Below, piece by piece: positions 29,871 to 43,179 of a DNA stretch of 64,000 nucleotides. The stretch's first letter is position 1, and every line of letters starts with the position of its first letter. Made by a program: the position numbers and the translations under genes. The stretch comes from Mortierella alpina (taxonomy: Eukaryota > Mortierellomycota > Mortierellomycetes > Mortierellales > Mortierellaceae). The stretch covers positions 1 through 64,000 of the forward strand of contig JANATF010000020.1 in NCBI GenBank assembly GCA_029449245.1, in the 5' to 3' direction. A model generated the notes under the pieces. The model was given only the letters and a program-made list of their open reading frames with translations. It was not told the origin of the DNA and did not search any database.

Positions 29871-30368
29871 GCCTGAGCCTCCCTGTATGAAATAAAATAA
29901 AATAAAATTCTTACTAGATGAACGTGCTGTAGTCTACATGTAGCTATCATGCGAAGGGTGCATATCAGATGCATGGATGCAGTCTTTGCAGGGCGAAGGG
30001 GCCACTCCCTTGGACAACGACGTGTTTGCCGAAGGCGGGACACCAAGCGGACGGATGTCCCTGCCTGGCACAGCTGCAGACGGCCCTCTTTGAATTTGGA
30101 TTTCTTGCCCGCCCAATGATATTGCGCCACACCCAACAGGCCCTTGTCTCTCCTTTATTTACGGCAGCGTACCCAGCCCTGCCAGGTCCTTTCTCTTTTC
30201 TTCTTCACCATCAACAGCCAACGCAGTCGCCCTCCATCTTTCCACCTTCCACCTTCCTTCGAGCACGCCTCTCGCCTCTCGCCTCTCCCGACTCCCCACA
30301 TCCCACTCCCCATACCACGCCGCATAGACACTTTTTGCCCCTAGACCACCTTGCATCTCTGCATCACG
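29871..30368. other. Intergenic: velvet 3' end and promoter of the DNAJC3-like gene
   Basis: No gene seen. The right half is C/T-rich and leads to the ATG at 30,369. Confidence 0.6.
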
Positions 30369-32173
30369 ATGAGGTTCCATCATCTGCTGTCCGTGCTCCC
30401 GCTCATTCTCTCGGCCCAGTATGTCTATGCTGACGGACCCCAGACCACCCAGCAGTTCCTCGACCAGGCCACGGCCTTCCTCGGCAAGGGAGAATACAAC
30501 CTGGCGCTCCAGAGCTACGACGCTGCCATTGGTAAGTAAGCACTGTTCATCCAGCTAGACTACACATTCAGAAGCGATGCTGACTCTCTCTCTGCTTCTC
30601 TTACTGCTATCTGCTATCTGCCGGTACCACCAGATCGCGACCCGTCCAACTACCTTTCATACTTCAAGCGAGCTGCGACACACTTGACTCTTGGCCGCAA
30701 CAACCAGGCCCTCGCTGATTTTACCACTATCCTCAGACTCAAGCCAGACTTTGGACAGGCCCTGCTCCAACGCGGAAAGATCTACACTAAATCAGGAGAC
30801 TTTGTCAATGCCAAGCAGGATTTGGAGCTCTATTACGCCAACCATCAAGGATCAGACCCACAAGGCGCAGAGGAGGTTGCGGCGCTGCTTTCAAACATTA
30901 ATGAGGCCGCTCAGGCACTAGCACTGGCAGAGGCAGCGATGCAGGCGGGTCAGACGGACGAATGTATCCGCATCCTTGGTTCGGCCATCTTGACCGCGCC
31001 CGTTTACGTCCCCTTCCGGTTGCAGCGGGCAGAATGCCATGTGGCGCGGGGGGAGGTCGAGGAGGCTGTCAACGATCTTAACCGCGCTACCCACAACGCC
31101 GCAACGAATGCAGAGCTGATGCACCGACTTTCGACCATGAGCTACTACTCGCTGTACATGCCAGAGCAGGCTTTGGCTCAGATCAAGAAGTGCATTTCGT
31201 TCGACCCCGAGAACAAGATGTGCAAGGGATTGTTCCGCAAGCTGAAAACAAGTGAAAAGGAAATCGCCAAGCTGGATTCGGATTTACAGAACGGACGTTG
31301 GGCAGGTGTGATCAACAAATCCGTAGGCGGTGAGAAGGCACTTGTCAAGATGGTTGAGACAGAGACGAATAACATGGAGGAGGTTAACAAGGCTGTGGGA
31401 AAGATGCCAAAGAGGTTGCTACTGAAAATCTATGCCGCGGCATGTAAAGCATACACTGAGGTAATACTACGCTTTAGACGTTGTGTGTGGGATCGGTTGA
31501 GAGCAATCCTCATGTATGCACAAACCCGATATCGGCTCAATACTCCAGTACGCGCTCATGCTTACATTTATTTTCTCTTCACACCCCAATTCTATAGAAC
31601 AAAGATGCCAAGAACGCATTGAAGTGGTGCTCGTCGACCTTGTCGCTGGACGAATCCAATGTCGATGGTCTAGTAGGCAAGGGTATGGCACACATGTTGA
31701 ACGACGACTTTGAGGAGGCTATCCGGGACTTCACCAAGGCTCAGGAGCTTGCTGGCGGTCAAGACCATAACATTCATGAGAAGCTGAGCCGAGCACAGCG
31801 ACTGTTGAAGCAGTCTCAACAGAAGGACTACTACAAGATCCTGGGTGTTGCGCGAAGCGCTACTCCACGAGATATCAAGAAGGCGTTCCGCAAGCAGGCC
31901 TTGCAGTGGCATCCCGATACCTACCGTGGTGAACTGAACGCTGATCAGGTTGAGAAGAAGATGGCGTCCTTGAACGAAGCCTACGAGGTATTGAGCAACC
32001 CTGAGCTCAGGGAACGTTTCGATAATGGCGATGATCCAAACGACCCTCAAGGCCAACAGAACCCATTCTCTCAAGGTTTCGCCGGCCACCCATTCTTCTT
32101 CCAACAAGGCGGCGGAAGCCCCTTCCAACAGCAGTCTGGTGGCGGAGGATTCCAGTTCAACTTTCAATTTTAG
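30369..32173 (+). CDS. DNAJC3: ER-lumenal TPR/J-domain co-chaperone (DNAJC3/p58IPK-like)
   Basis: Co-chaperone that binds unfolded proteins through TPR repeats and stimulates the ER Hsp70 (BiP/Kar2) through its J domain. Exons 30369-30531, 30634-31460 and 31598-32173 give 521 residues, close to animal DNAJC3 (~500). A signal peptide (1-22, hydrophobic LSVLPLILSA core) directs it to the ER. TPR-type helical repeats run from about 27 to 400. The J domain (about 410-480) begins DYYKILGV and has the essential HPD tripeptide. The C-terminus is Gly/Gln/Phe-rich, as in the animal protein, with no KDEL-type signal. The DNAJC3 match rests on the order signal peptide, TPRs, then J domain. Confidence 0.95.
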
Positions 32174-32413
32174 ACGCTCCGATCCCCCACTTTCCTGTAA
32201 CAAAATAAAAACTAACCAAAAACACTCCTCTCGCAGAGAACGTAGATCGCAGCATGCGCGAGTCCTTGGTATGAACAACCAACAAAGCAATCCTAGATCT
32301 TTCAGAGAATGGCAGACTACATGCAGATTTCCATGCTTTATTGGAAGACTGTAAAAGTGAACAATAGCACACAGAATATCGAGTGTGGGCAAGCACCCCC
32401 GTAAAGAAAGGCT

Positions 32414-33465
<1,052 letters not shown>

Positions 33466-34941
33466 TTCTAAGGATCACAACAAAAAAAGACATGTTAGAT
33501 GGGGGCTGATCTGAGCGAGTTTGTCTCGAGGATGATCTCTTGCTTTTCCGTTTCCTGATTCGTTTCCAGAGAAGTGAGTTTGATGTGAAGGCGCTGAACA
33601 CCGAGCAGAAAGAAAAGGAATAAAAAGACTTTCTGGCCAAGATCCATTTGACTGGAGAGGTATAGCGATCCCCAAGATCCACCACCGAAAGTGTCGTGTT
33701 TCCTTTGAGTGTGCCAAAGAGCGCAACTGCTGCCGTTGTCCTGGAGCAAGCTTCTTCATGTTCCAGTGTCCCGAGGTCGTTGGATGCATTGACGGATGGC
33801 TGCGATGTGCGGATGGATGGGCACTCATAGGCTTGGATGAACAGGGCGGTCAATTTACCGATTATAGGTGATAGAGGAGGGAACCAAGCCTGTCTCAACA
33901 GCAGCTGGAAATATATAGCGCGATGCCCCTTAACCTTTTGAGGGCAGAGGAAAAAAAAAAGGCAGGCTCAAGAGCCCTGCTCTTGTTGAGGGACAAAGTG
34001 CAACGCTACAAACAAGGGACCGCGCGAATGATCGTTGGATATCATAGAAGTCTACATTCCTGGCGCTACAGCCTCTTCTTCTACTGTAGAAATCTCGACA
34101 GAGAAAACACCAGAGCGAGAAGCGCTTTTGACGGATAGATGCACAAAGCTTGCGCTCTTGTTCTTTCAGAACGATCGCCGTTGCGCCTTTTTTGTACCCT
34201 GTCGAGCTACCTTGCGCACCTCCCCTGGAGAAATGTATTCTTGCTCGGTATCCCAGTGTCCGAGCAGTCTGTTGTCCGGAAAAAAGAAGCGTTGGCTGAC
34301 ACTGATGGGCTTTTGGCGGTGCGTTCCTTCTCGGATTCGTTCCTCCACGACGGCGGCGAGCCTGTCCAAGCCACCCCTCCCTGGTGGGTCCCCTCTTATA
34401 TGTCTGTTCCCAAAGTGTCTTTGGGCAAACGAGACGCATCTTTCCCCACAACCCCGACCCTTAACAGCCAACCGTAAGTACTACAGGCCATTCCCACAGC
34501 GAGAGCATTGCAATGGTCCGCTTCAGCAAGGGGTTGCCGTCGTCTGCGCTTGGTCCTCCTTGCTTCCAAAGCGGGCAATGGACACTTTCATCACTGCCAT
34601 CCCTCCAAACATTTTTTCCAAGTCTATTTTCTGAGTCACCCAACGGCCGCTCTGCGAGCAGAAATATGCTCGGACTTGGGGTCCGGTGTAATGAGCAGCT
34701 AGCTCTTTCTCTCAGCAGCAGCGGAGGCGGTGCATGAGAATATTCCATTGTTGACTCTGAGTCTGTCAGTGGTCGTCTAGTCGATGTAGCCTCGAGAATT
34801 AACCTCTGATGTATTGTTTATGCTGTAGAAACTGGGCATTCTTCGAGCTGCAAGCAAGCAAGCCATTGCGCTTCACAACAGTTGTCTCCCGTTTCGATCC
34901 CCAAGTAAGGACATATTGCAGTCAAGTCCCGAAACTCTGAT
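33466..34941. other. Divergent intergenic region between uS7 and the Myb factor gene
   Basis: No coding region is supported; short frames on both strands overlap each other and lack domains. It must contain the promoters of both neighbours. A TATATA sequence near 33,909-33,915 could serve the uS7 side, but is about 440 bp from its ATG. Confidence 0.5.
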
Positions 34942-37900
34942 ATGGAGTATCAGTCAGCTGTGCCAAGCAAAAGAAAGAACAGCCAAGAAGCACTCGGAGC
35001 CGTATTCAAGAAGGCACTGGTGTCTTCCACAAGCGATTTCAGACACGATCAGGCGGATTACAATGCAGAAACCGGCAACGTAGGTCTTTCCGAGACTACA
35101 GCGACGAATGGCAGCGCGGAGCATTCTGCCCGGCAGCAGGAGTCAGAAGGCGACAAGCATATGCAGCAGCAGCACCACCACCACCACCAGCTTGCCTCCT
35201 CTCATGGCTTCTCGAGCCTGAGCAACAGCTCCGCTGTCGATGCTGCTAGTGCCACCATTCTCAGCACCATGGCTGGTATTTTGGCAGGCGCAGGAGCTGA
35301 CCAGCCGGATCGTCGTCCTGACTTTCGTCACTCCGAACACAAGCCGCTTGACCACAGCCAGACGCACTCGCCGGATTTGCAAGGGGTCGGAGAGGACGTG
35401 CTGAGGATGCAGCAGCAGCTTCAACAGCAGGTTCCACTTGATCCCTCGACCAACACTCGGATGACGCGCGAGCAGATCATGGAATCGATGACGAGCATTC
35501 CTACCATGCAGATGATACTCGAGGAGAGCATGAAAGGGGACATGGCTGCGAATCGCGCCGGTAATCGAGATACGGATCAGCATAGCCAACAACAGCAGAA
35601 TCCTTCAGTGGACCATTCGATATTAGCAACTTTGAACTCGGCCGTCAGCCACCCGAGCTCGCCTCAGTCACCCGTGGAGATCGACAGGAACGGAACGCAC
35701 GGTAGTAAGCAAAGCAGCAATGGTAACAACAAGAAGAAGGCAAAGCCAAGCAGGATCCAGGTCGCCATTGGCAGCGACGCCGGCGCCGTTGACAGCACCA
35801 ATGACAACGTTCAGAGCAGCGGCACTGCATCGGCCTCAACGCTCGAAGACCACTTTAAAAGGGACATTGCTGTTGTGACGAGTGACAACCCTTTGCACAC
35901 CAAATGGTTAATGGCTACTGCTCTCAAGGACAAAGGTACATTTTGTATAGATGTTAGGCGCATGAACGAAATGATCACTTTATCGAGAACAGAGAAGACT
36001 AATCTTAAGCACACTTTTGATGCTTCTGTCGGGCTGCCTTAGGCATTTCCTACAAGACTGGAACGTTTAGCTCACATGAGGACGAACTGATCCGACAGAC
36101 CATCAAGGATTACGTTGCACGCCACAATATGCCCGAAGATGCCATTCAGCGATGGTTTCAAAATGGCAATGGACGAGGTCGCTTCGAGAAGAACGACTTG
36201 AAAGCTCTCTGGGTCGAGATTGGTACGTACAGGAAATAGGCAGGGGGGCAAGTGGACGACTTTCATGGCTTTGGCAGTTCGACTTATCGTATTCTCTGAA
36301 TAATATATAGCCGTCCGCCTGCAAAACCGCCCGCTACTCAACATTTACCTGCACGTCCGACGCATGTTCCACCCCCAGAACAATGTTGGCACATGGAGCA
36401 AGGAAGACGACGAAAAGCTCATCATGCTCTATGCAAAGCACAAAGGCCAGTGGACGACTATCGGAACGGAGCTTGGTCGCATGGCTGACAGCTGCCGTGA
36501 CCGCTACCGCAACCATCTCAAGGACCAAAGCACGATGGTCACTGGCCCTTGGCAACCCCATGAGGATGAAAAGCTTTTGACCATTATGCAGGATCTGGCG
36601 CTGCAGCAAGGCAAGACCAACATCCTGGACTCGAACCCAATGTGGACTCTTATCTCTGAGCGCATGCAAGGTACCCGAACCCGCCACCAATGTCGGCATC
36701 GGTACTCCCAGACACTGCAGCCCCGACTGGAGCGAGGTGAATGGACGGCACCAAGCTCAGCAGCAGCGGCGGCTGCGGCGGCAGTAGCAGCTAATGCTGC
36801 AATGGCAGCGAACGCATCGTCAGCAGCTGCAGCTGTCGCCAACAAAAATCAAAACCAGCATCATGGCTCACAACAACCGCAACATCAACAGCAACAACAT
36901 CGACCACAGCAACAACATCAGCTCCATGGTAACCTCGGATTTGACCTCGGCTCGGACAGCGATCACTCCAAGAGCAAACAAAGTCAGGAAGTTCTTATGC
37001 TGGCGGCCGCGCTTCAAGGTGTTCTCCCAGAACACGGAAGCGACAATATGCTCTGGACCCAGGCTATGACAACAAACATTCAGGGATCAAATCATGCTTT
37101 GCACGACAGTGGGGAGCATCATTTCTCAAATGATGGCCACCATCATGGTGCTGGAGCACATGATCCATATACAGCAGCCGCTATCGCCGCGGCAGCCTCG
37201 CTCCCTCTCCCCACGATTGTGCCAAAGGCCCCTAAAGGACCCATCCGTCGTCGCTGTGGACTGCAGCAGCAGTTGGATTCACTCAAGATGATTCAGGAAG
37301 AAGGATATACCGATCACACGGATATCAAGTGGTCTGACATTGCGCAGCGTTTGCGCGACAAAGTCGAGGAGGGTAACGCTATCCAGCTGGCAAGAATTAT
37401 TCAGACGTATGACCAGCTCGACTCCAAGAAGCAGCAGCACCTCCAGGACGGCGGTAGCACTGCTGCAGCCGCTGCCGCTGCGTCCGCTGCCATGGCAGCC
37501 GCCGTTTCTGCAGCACAGGCTGAGGCGGTGGCAAGTTTACAGCGCGTCCCTGCTGCCAATCAGATCGCCAGGACCTTTATGTCGTCGCGATGCAAGATTG
37601 AGGGATATCGGGAAATGACTTTGCAAACAGTCATTGTGTTTATGATGCAAGATGTGGAGCGCCGGATTCAGCACCGTCGTGGTGGGTCAGCCAACTCACC
37701 CTCTCCAATGTTATCTTCTTCCCAAAACGGTAACAACGAGTCGGGAGAAGGGGCTACTTCAGCTTCCAAGACTTCAGCGCGTAGAAATGCTATGACAACA
37801 GGTGCTCTTATTCAGCAGCAAGTTATCAATGATGCCGCTCAGCAGGCTGCCATTGCCGCTCTCTCTGCCCAGTTCCCGTTCTTGCAGCAGTATCAGCAAC

Positions 37901-38430
37901 ATCAACATCAGTCGGCTTTGGCTCATGCGCTTTCGGATCCAGCTTCAGATCATCAGCACCAGCAACACCAACAGCCGCATCAGACTTCTCAGGCGCAAGC
38001 TTTGGGTGTCGGAGGAGTATCTCATGCTACTGACATGCCGGATCAGTCTTCGACCTTTGGCAGCCACAGTGGCCCAGCATCTCATCAGACTCTACAGCAT
38101 CTTTCCGCAGAGGAGCAGCAACATGAGCTGGAGCAGCAGCAACATAACCGCGATCTAGCGGAACAAATGTTGAGCGTTGCATTTTCAACCTCGGATCTGA
38201 ATGGGTTCTTTTCAGGCGCCTTTTCGGCTTACTCTCCGTTTTCGACGTCGTCTTCGTCCTTGTCGACGTTAGGGGACGGCTCGTCGACAGAGGCAAGATT
38301 CCAGGAGCATGGACAGGAGCATGAGCAGCAAGCGACGAGACGGGTTCTGAACGCGTTGAATTCGGGCGAGTTTGGGACTGATACAAGTGACGAGGAGGAT
38401 GAGGATGTGCCAGAGGGCGATGGAGTGTAA
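34942..38430 (+). CDS. REB1: Reb1/TTF-I-like Myb-repeat DNA-binding protein
   Basis: Nuclear factor related to yeast Reb1, fission-yeast Reb1/Rtf1 and animal TTF-I, which bind rDNA and promoters, terminate Pol I and position nucleosomes. Exons 34942-35935, 36043-36222 and 36311-38430 give 1,097 residues. The N-terminal 320 residues are disordered with His/Gln runs. A Myb/SANT array spans about 335-525: a first degenerate repeat (GTFSSHEDELI), a connecting helical region (PLLNIYLHVRRMF), then repeats starting GTWSKEDDEK (418) and GPWQPHEDEK (470). The C-terminal half carries poly-Ala and poly-Gln/His tracts and a conserved-looking helical segment near 650-760, and ends in an acidic tail. The Reb1 name rests on Myb spacing; another Myb factor of the same group is possible. 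Confidence 0.82.
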
Positions 38431-38536
38431 AAAAAATATACAATAGACGCGTTCTCTTCAACATCCAGATGGTGGAACGAAAAGGTACATGATTCATGGT
38501 TTATCGGTGGTGGTGGAAATAGGTGTAAGAGTTTGT

Positions 38537-39535
38537 CTAAACGAGCTTGGAGAAGTATTTGGGGACAGCCTAGTCATCATGGAAGGACAAAAGATGATTG
38601 TGTTGGTTAGCTGTCTGTCAGGCTGTGCCCGCTGATCTTAGTCTAACACCCATCCTTGTTATTATCCAGTCATCCCGAGATTCCGCGTCCTGTCCTTTGC
38701 AATTTCATCCTCCAAAGTCCTCCGGAAACAGGGCAGGGAGACTCCTCTGGCAGCGATCGATAGTCGAGGTTTTGATCCACTTTTCCTGGGTTCAATGAAA
38801 TACGGCTATCCGGTGCCTTGTCATGCGTGTTGGAGTCTTGGGTGAGGAGTAAAGAAGAGCAAACTTACGCAGTCGTTGACGCAGTGCAAGAAGTGGTACA
38901 ACTCCTCGGTGCAGTCTTCATGGGCGCCGTCCTCCTGAACACGGCGGGTGCACTCATCGAGGTGGTGCTTCAATGGTGCGCAGGCAGAAGACTCGCCGCA
39001 AGCTAGAAAAGCAAGTAGAAAATAGCGATAGGTTGAGATGTTTGAAGTTGCGCCTCTTCTTCCCCTGCGTTGCTTTCGAAGGGTCCACGTCGAGTAGTGC
39101 GGGTGACCGAATGTGTGATGAATGAGTATCGGAAACAGCGCTAGGCCTTTTTTTTTCTGGAAGCGAAAGAGATGCCGTCCCTCCCTCCTATGGTCGGCAA
39201 AGTTTGTCGCTTGATGGGTCTCCTTTTAGATCAAGTCCGTTTTTCTGGATCCTGTCCTTTCCCGCACTCCCAAGCTCGCACAACTGCCTAGCAAACCACA
39301 CGACATTGGTCCCTTCATTGCATTGACACAAGCATCGAAAGACGAAGATGAAGAAGAAAAAATACAAGAGGACGATCCCTTCCTTACCCTCCTCAATCTC
39401 GGGCTTGATGTCCTCAGGCTCCTCCTCCTCCTCAGGCTCCTCTGCAGCGGGGGTCTCTTCGACCTCCTCGACGGCATCCTCCTGCTTCTCCTCGGCGTAG
39501 ACGGCAGGGAACAAATCAGTGATGAAGCTCAACAT
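38537..39535 (-). CDS. QCR6: Cytochrome bc1 complex subunit 6 (acidic hinge protein)
   Basis: Small subunit of mitochondrial complex III that sits beside cytochrome c1 and helps cytochrome c docking. Three exons on the reverse strand, 39388-39535, 38869-39002 and 38537-38569, give 104 residues. The N-terminal third is an acidic run of Glu, typical of QCR6. The folded part has four cysteines in a twin CX9C-like pattern (ESSACAPLKHHLDEC, then HEDCTEELYHFLHCVNDC) that form disulphides in the intermembrane space. The last exon is only 33 bp and codes the conserved VPKYFSKLV-type end. The start Met is preceded by in-frame non-coding sequence. Confidence 0.95.
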
Positions 39536-40458
39536 GGCTGTGATCGGTATGGTGAGAGGGGGATGTTGTTACAGAAAGAGTTGAGTAGAACGCGGGGTGA
39601 TGGATTTTGGATGCTGCCAAATTGCCGGTGTTTTTTTGTGCCTCCGGGACCAGAGGCAGATCGCACTAAGCCACCAAAGCATGCTTTCTGGCATGGGTTT
39701 GGCCAGTGTCATACACTTGTAGCCTGCCTGTAATATATCCCCTAAACCTTCTGTAGATCCTGCAACAAGTTCATTCTTTGTGCCTGGTTACAAACCACGC
39801 AGCCGTTCTCTGTCACGCGTGTTGAACACTTGCTTGATCGTGCCGTGGCCGATATTGCGCGGGAAGAAAAAAGACGCGCGGAGCTCAACCTCCACTTGGA
39901 CTCGCTACCGCGCGCGGGTTCTTCCAGATGAGAGTATGACATATCTGTCGTATCGAGGGATAGGTCGACCGTCAATGAAAGTTGCCTGGAGGGCGCACTG
40001 CTTGCGCAGGCTGAGCGATCCAACATCTGCCGCCGTGGCCCGTTTATCCTGCTGACCGACTGCGTCTGTGTCCTATTGAAATTTCCGTGGACGGTCACTC
40101 AATACCACTTTACATATTCGGCGAATTCGAACTGCATGCGTTTCAACTCTTTTCTTTGCATCCCTTGATTGAAGCACCCCCCGTCCACTTCGACATGGAC
40201 CAAGGACAGTACTCGCTCCTCAGGTATCGCCATTGCATTCCCCACCTCAAAAGAAGACGCATAGGCATCCATCCGACTGCGTCCTACTCCTTGTCCTGGA
40301 GGAGGAGAACGAAAGTCAACCAATACACCACGAAGGAGAAAGACTCTGTGCTAACGCTCACTATCTTCTCTCACTCTCTCACCTTCTCACTCTCTCACTC
40401 GCCCTTTTCTCTTCTCGTCGTGCCCACTTTCGATATACCCAGTGAGCACCCAGTTTCC
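39536..40458. other. Divergent intergenic region between QCR6 and the voltage-sensor-like gene
   Basis: No gene seen. From about 40,350 the sequence is C/T-rich and leads to the ATG at 40,459. An open frame runs through from 40,087 in the same phase, so a longer N-terminus cannot be excluded, but its composition is not protein-like. Confidence 0.5.
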
Positions 40459-41216
40459 ATGCCAGCTCTAAGGAGCCATCACAGCCTGAGCAGGCGGGAA
40501 GTATTCCAGAATCTTGCCAATAGGATCATCTACTCAAAGTTCTACATGGTGCTTTATCTCGCCATGGCCATCCTCAGCATATGGTCCATCTTTCTATCCC
40601 TCCATCAGGGATGCTCCAGTTCCACGCTTTTTATCGTACTCGAGTCTATCATCAACGGCACCATGATAGCAGAAGTCGCTGTGCGGTTGACCGCTCTCGG
40701 CAAGGTATGGCGCTCGCGCTTGGGTCATGATAGCGAACTAACATGGTCCCTGCACTCGGGAGACTAACGCTACTGTTAAACAAATATGCTACTGTGCTAG
40801 AACTACTGGAGGTCGACGTCCAATATCCTCGATATCCTCCTAGTACTGCTTTGTTTCATCACACTCATTTTGGTCTTGCAAGGGTGTGGGTCAGGACACG
40901 AGGCAGAGGAGATTCTGGACACCGTCCTCTTGATTTTGCGAAATGCGGTGCAAGGATGGCGGCTGTACACCATGCTTAAAAAGTAATGTTCATATCTCGT
41001 CACTTCTGCGGTCGGAATATAATGTTGCGCACATAAGCCTAACAATGTCTTTTTTTTGATGGGGTTTCAAGAAACTCATTGATGGCCAATCCTCGTGTGG
41101 GCACTATCGACTTCAGCAACGTTCGACAGCAGTCTTTGGACATTGAAGGCTTTGGCGCAGAAGGATACGCCGACGACGACGTCCTCTTGGCAGAAGAGAG
41201 CGACGATGGACTTTAA
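40459..41216 (+). CDS. Small four-helix membrane protein, ion-channel voltage-sensor-like
   Basis: Exons 40459-40704, 40801-40982 and 41072-41216 give 190 residues. Four hydrophobic segments are visible (about 30-50, 57-78, 92-112 and a shorter amphipathic one at 122-140 with RNAVQGWRL), arranged like the S1-S4 part of an ion transport domain. Acidic residues sit in the second helix (EVAVR) and Arg/Lys around the fourth. No pore loop or S5-S6 pair follows; the C-terminus is a short acidic tail. Such voltage-sensor-only proteins are known as proton channels or as conserved, poorly studied fungal proteins; I cannot tell which applies. The 3' end is 108 bp from the convergent gene. Confidence 0.75.
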
Positions 41217-41324
41217 CATATCCGGGCGTTTTCACAATACAAAAATGAAAATAAGATCACACCTCGAAAGCAACGTTGCAGTTCAGTTACGATGTAAGGG
41301 AGCAAGGATGATATCGCCCATTTA

Positions 41325-43179
41325 TCAGTGACCGAGTGCTATAGCCTGTTGGTCCCAATCCACCATCAGACTCCCGACGGGGTCCAAGGCGTTGAGTTCC
41401 TCATGCATGGCATCTCGCACCATGATCTCGAGCTCCTTTGCAACAGTAATGGATAATTTCTATGCAGTTTCGAGTGCGGCGAGGATCCGAGTTTAGTCAT
41501 TTTTCCATCAAGCGGGCTTCAAGTGGGGTTGGGGCATCCAAGTGCATACTAATCGCATGCTTACCTTGAACCGGGTATCGATTTTATGAAAGACGTCCGA
41601 GTCAATGATGATGCTCGACTTGTGGGTATCAAACTTTTTGTAAGCCTGGGCAATCATCTCACACAGCGTCGCAAACACAACGGTGTAGTCCATCTCAAAC
41701 GGCTACGATTTCAGACAGCAGATCGGCAAGCCCGTGTTAGTGACTCTGGCAATAGGTGACGACCATGAGCGATCGTGTTGTCGAGTGCTTACCACTGTCC
41801 TGACTTCGAGGTAAATATATTCCCCTGTTTCCTCAAACGACCGTCCATCAGCGATCCTGCGGCCTCCCTTGAAAAAGTTCTAACAGAAGAGGCAAAAAAA
41901 AAAAAAAAATAGACATTAGCACAAGATATAATCAACGGCCCTTCGAAGGATTTCTGGTCGACTCAACCACGCACCATCTTGGATTTCGTCTCGGACGAGA
42001 GGAAGTGCTCATACTCGTGCAACAGTGCAGAGAGCGACCTTGCATAGTCAGACAGGTGAGGTATATCGAGTACATTGGCGATGGACGTCCCCAGCAGGAA
42101 GCATTGGTGCGTTCTAAAGAATGAAACATTATGCAGCTGTTAGACGCCAAGTTGCTGAAAGGCAAACAGGCTTATCGTGTGTACAAGCAGTGGAAGACGC
42201 GACGCTACCTCTTCTGGACGATTTCGGGCGTATAAAACCTGCGAAGGTCGGCTTCCGTTAGCCAAATGGTGTTGTAATATGCCATTTTTCCATTGTGGAC
42301 CTGTCCGAGGTACTCCCAGGAAATAACCCTCTTCAGAAGCAGTTCGTTCGGCGTATGAGGAGTTTGCTGGTGCGGTTGGAGATGAATCGATTCTGCTAGA
42401 GAGGGCCGCCTGTCGGATGCTGTTGGGCTCAAGGCTGATTTGTCATAGGGTTGAGCCGTTGGTGTTGAGGTCGAATGATCCTCCACCACCACTACAACGG
42501 GTTCACTGATAGTTGTCATTGAGGACGGCTTGCTGTCAGAGGCATAGGCGCTATCTTTATCCCTTATTATTGTTGTGGATCCCTTGACCGCCGCTTTATC
42601 CTCTTTGCTGCTGGTGCCACTCTCAGTCGGCTGAGTGGAGGTGCCCGAGAAGGACGAGAGAAAGGTGGACTTTGAAGAGGAGGTGGTCGATTTGACAGAC
42701 TTGACGGACTTGCTGGACGAGGACACGGCTGTCTTCTCGGACTTTCCAGACTTGCCTGATTTGGTGGAAGCCCCAGACGAACTGGGCCCCGTCCTCTTTT
42801 TCTCAACAAATTTAAGTTGCCTTGACTGATGGGCTTTTGGAGCGCCGGCGTTGGCACTGGTAGGCATTTGAAATCCAGGGGCATAAAGGTTTGTCGAGAA
42901 CATGGGCATGAACCCAGGGCCAACGGCCTTGGTGGACATGCCCAGCGGGTCGACAGCGGCCTTCCAGTTGGCGGTTTTGGGGACTGAGTTGGTTGAGGAC
43001 TTTGATTTCGTGGTGGATCTGGATTTTGTCGAGTTGGTGCCGGATCGTACGGACGCTGCTGACGAAGTGGCCGACTTTGCAGATTTGATCGAGGGTGCGG
43101 TCTTGGTCGAGCCACCGTCCTCGGTCGGGTTGTTGTAGAGGCTGTCGGTCTCAGTGAGTTGGCGCGAGAGCGAGATCAT
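41325..43179 (-). CDS. Unrecognised Ser/Lys/Thr-rich protein with a conserved-looking C-terminal domain
   Basis: Five exons on the reverse strand (42209-43179, 41975-42113, 41793-41879, 41565-41702, 41325-41459) join in frame to 489 residues; consistent phases support the model. Residues 1-290 are disordered and dominated by Ser, Lys and Thr (many KSxKS units), which suggests heavy phosphorylation. From about 290 the sequence becomes globular: ISWEYLGQVHNG, then LLHEYEHFLSSE, FFKGGRRIADGR, EYIYLEVRT, and a helical end with VAKELEIMVRDAMHEE. All four introns fall in or at the edge of this C-terminal domain. I do not recognise the family and assign no function. Confidence 0.8.

Noticed and set aside
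40087-40458. N-terminal extension of the voltage-sensor-like protein
   Set aside because: The frame is open, but the sequence is C/T-rich leader with low protein character; the Met at 40,459 gives a sensible cytosolic start.
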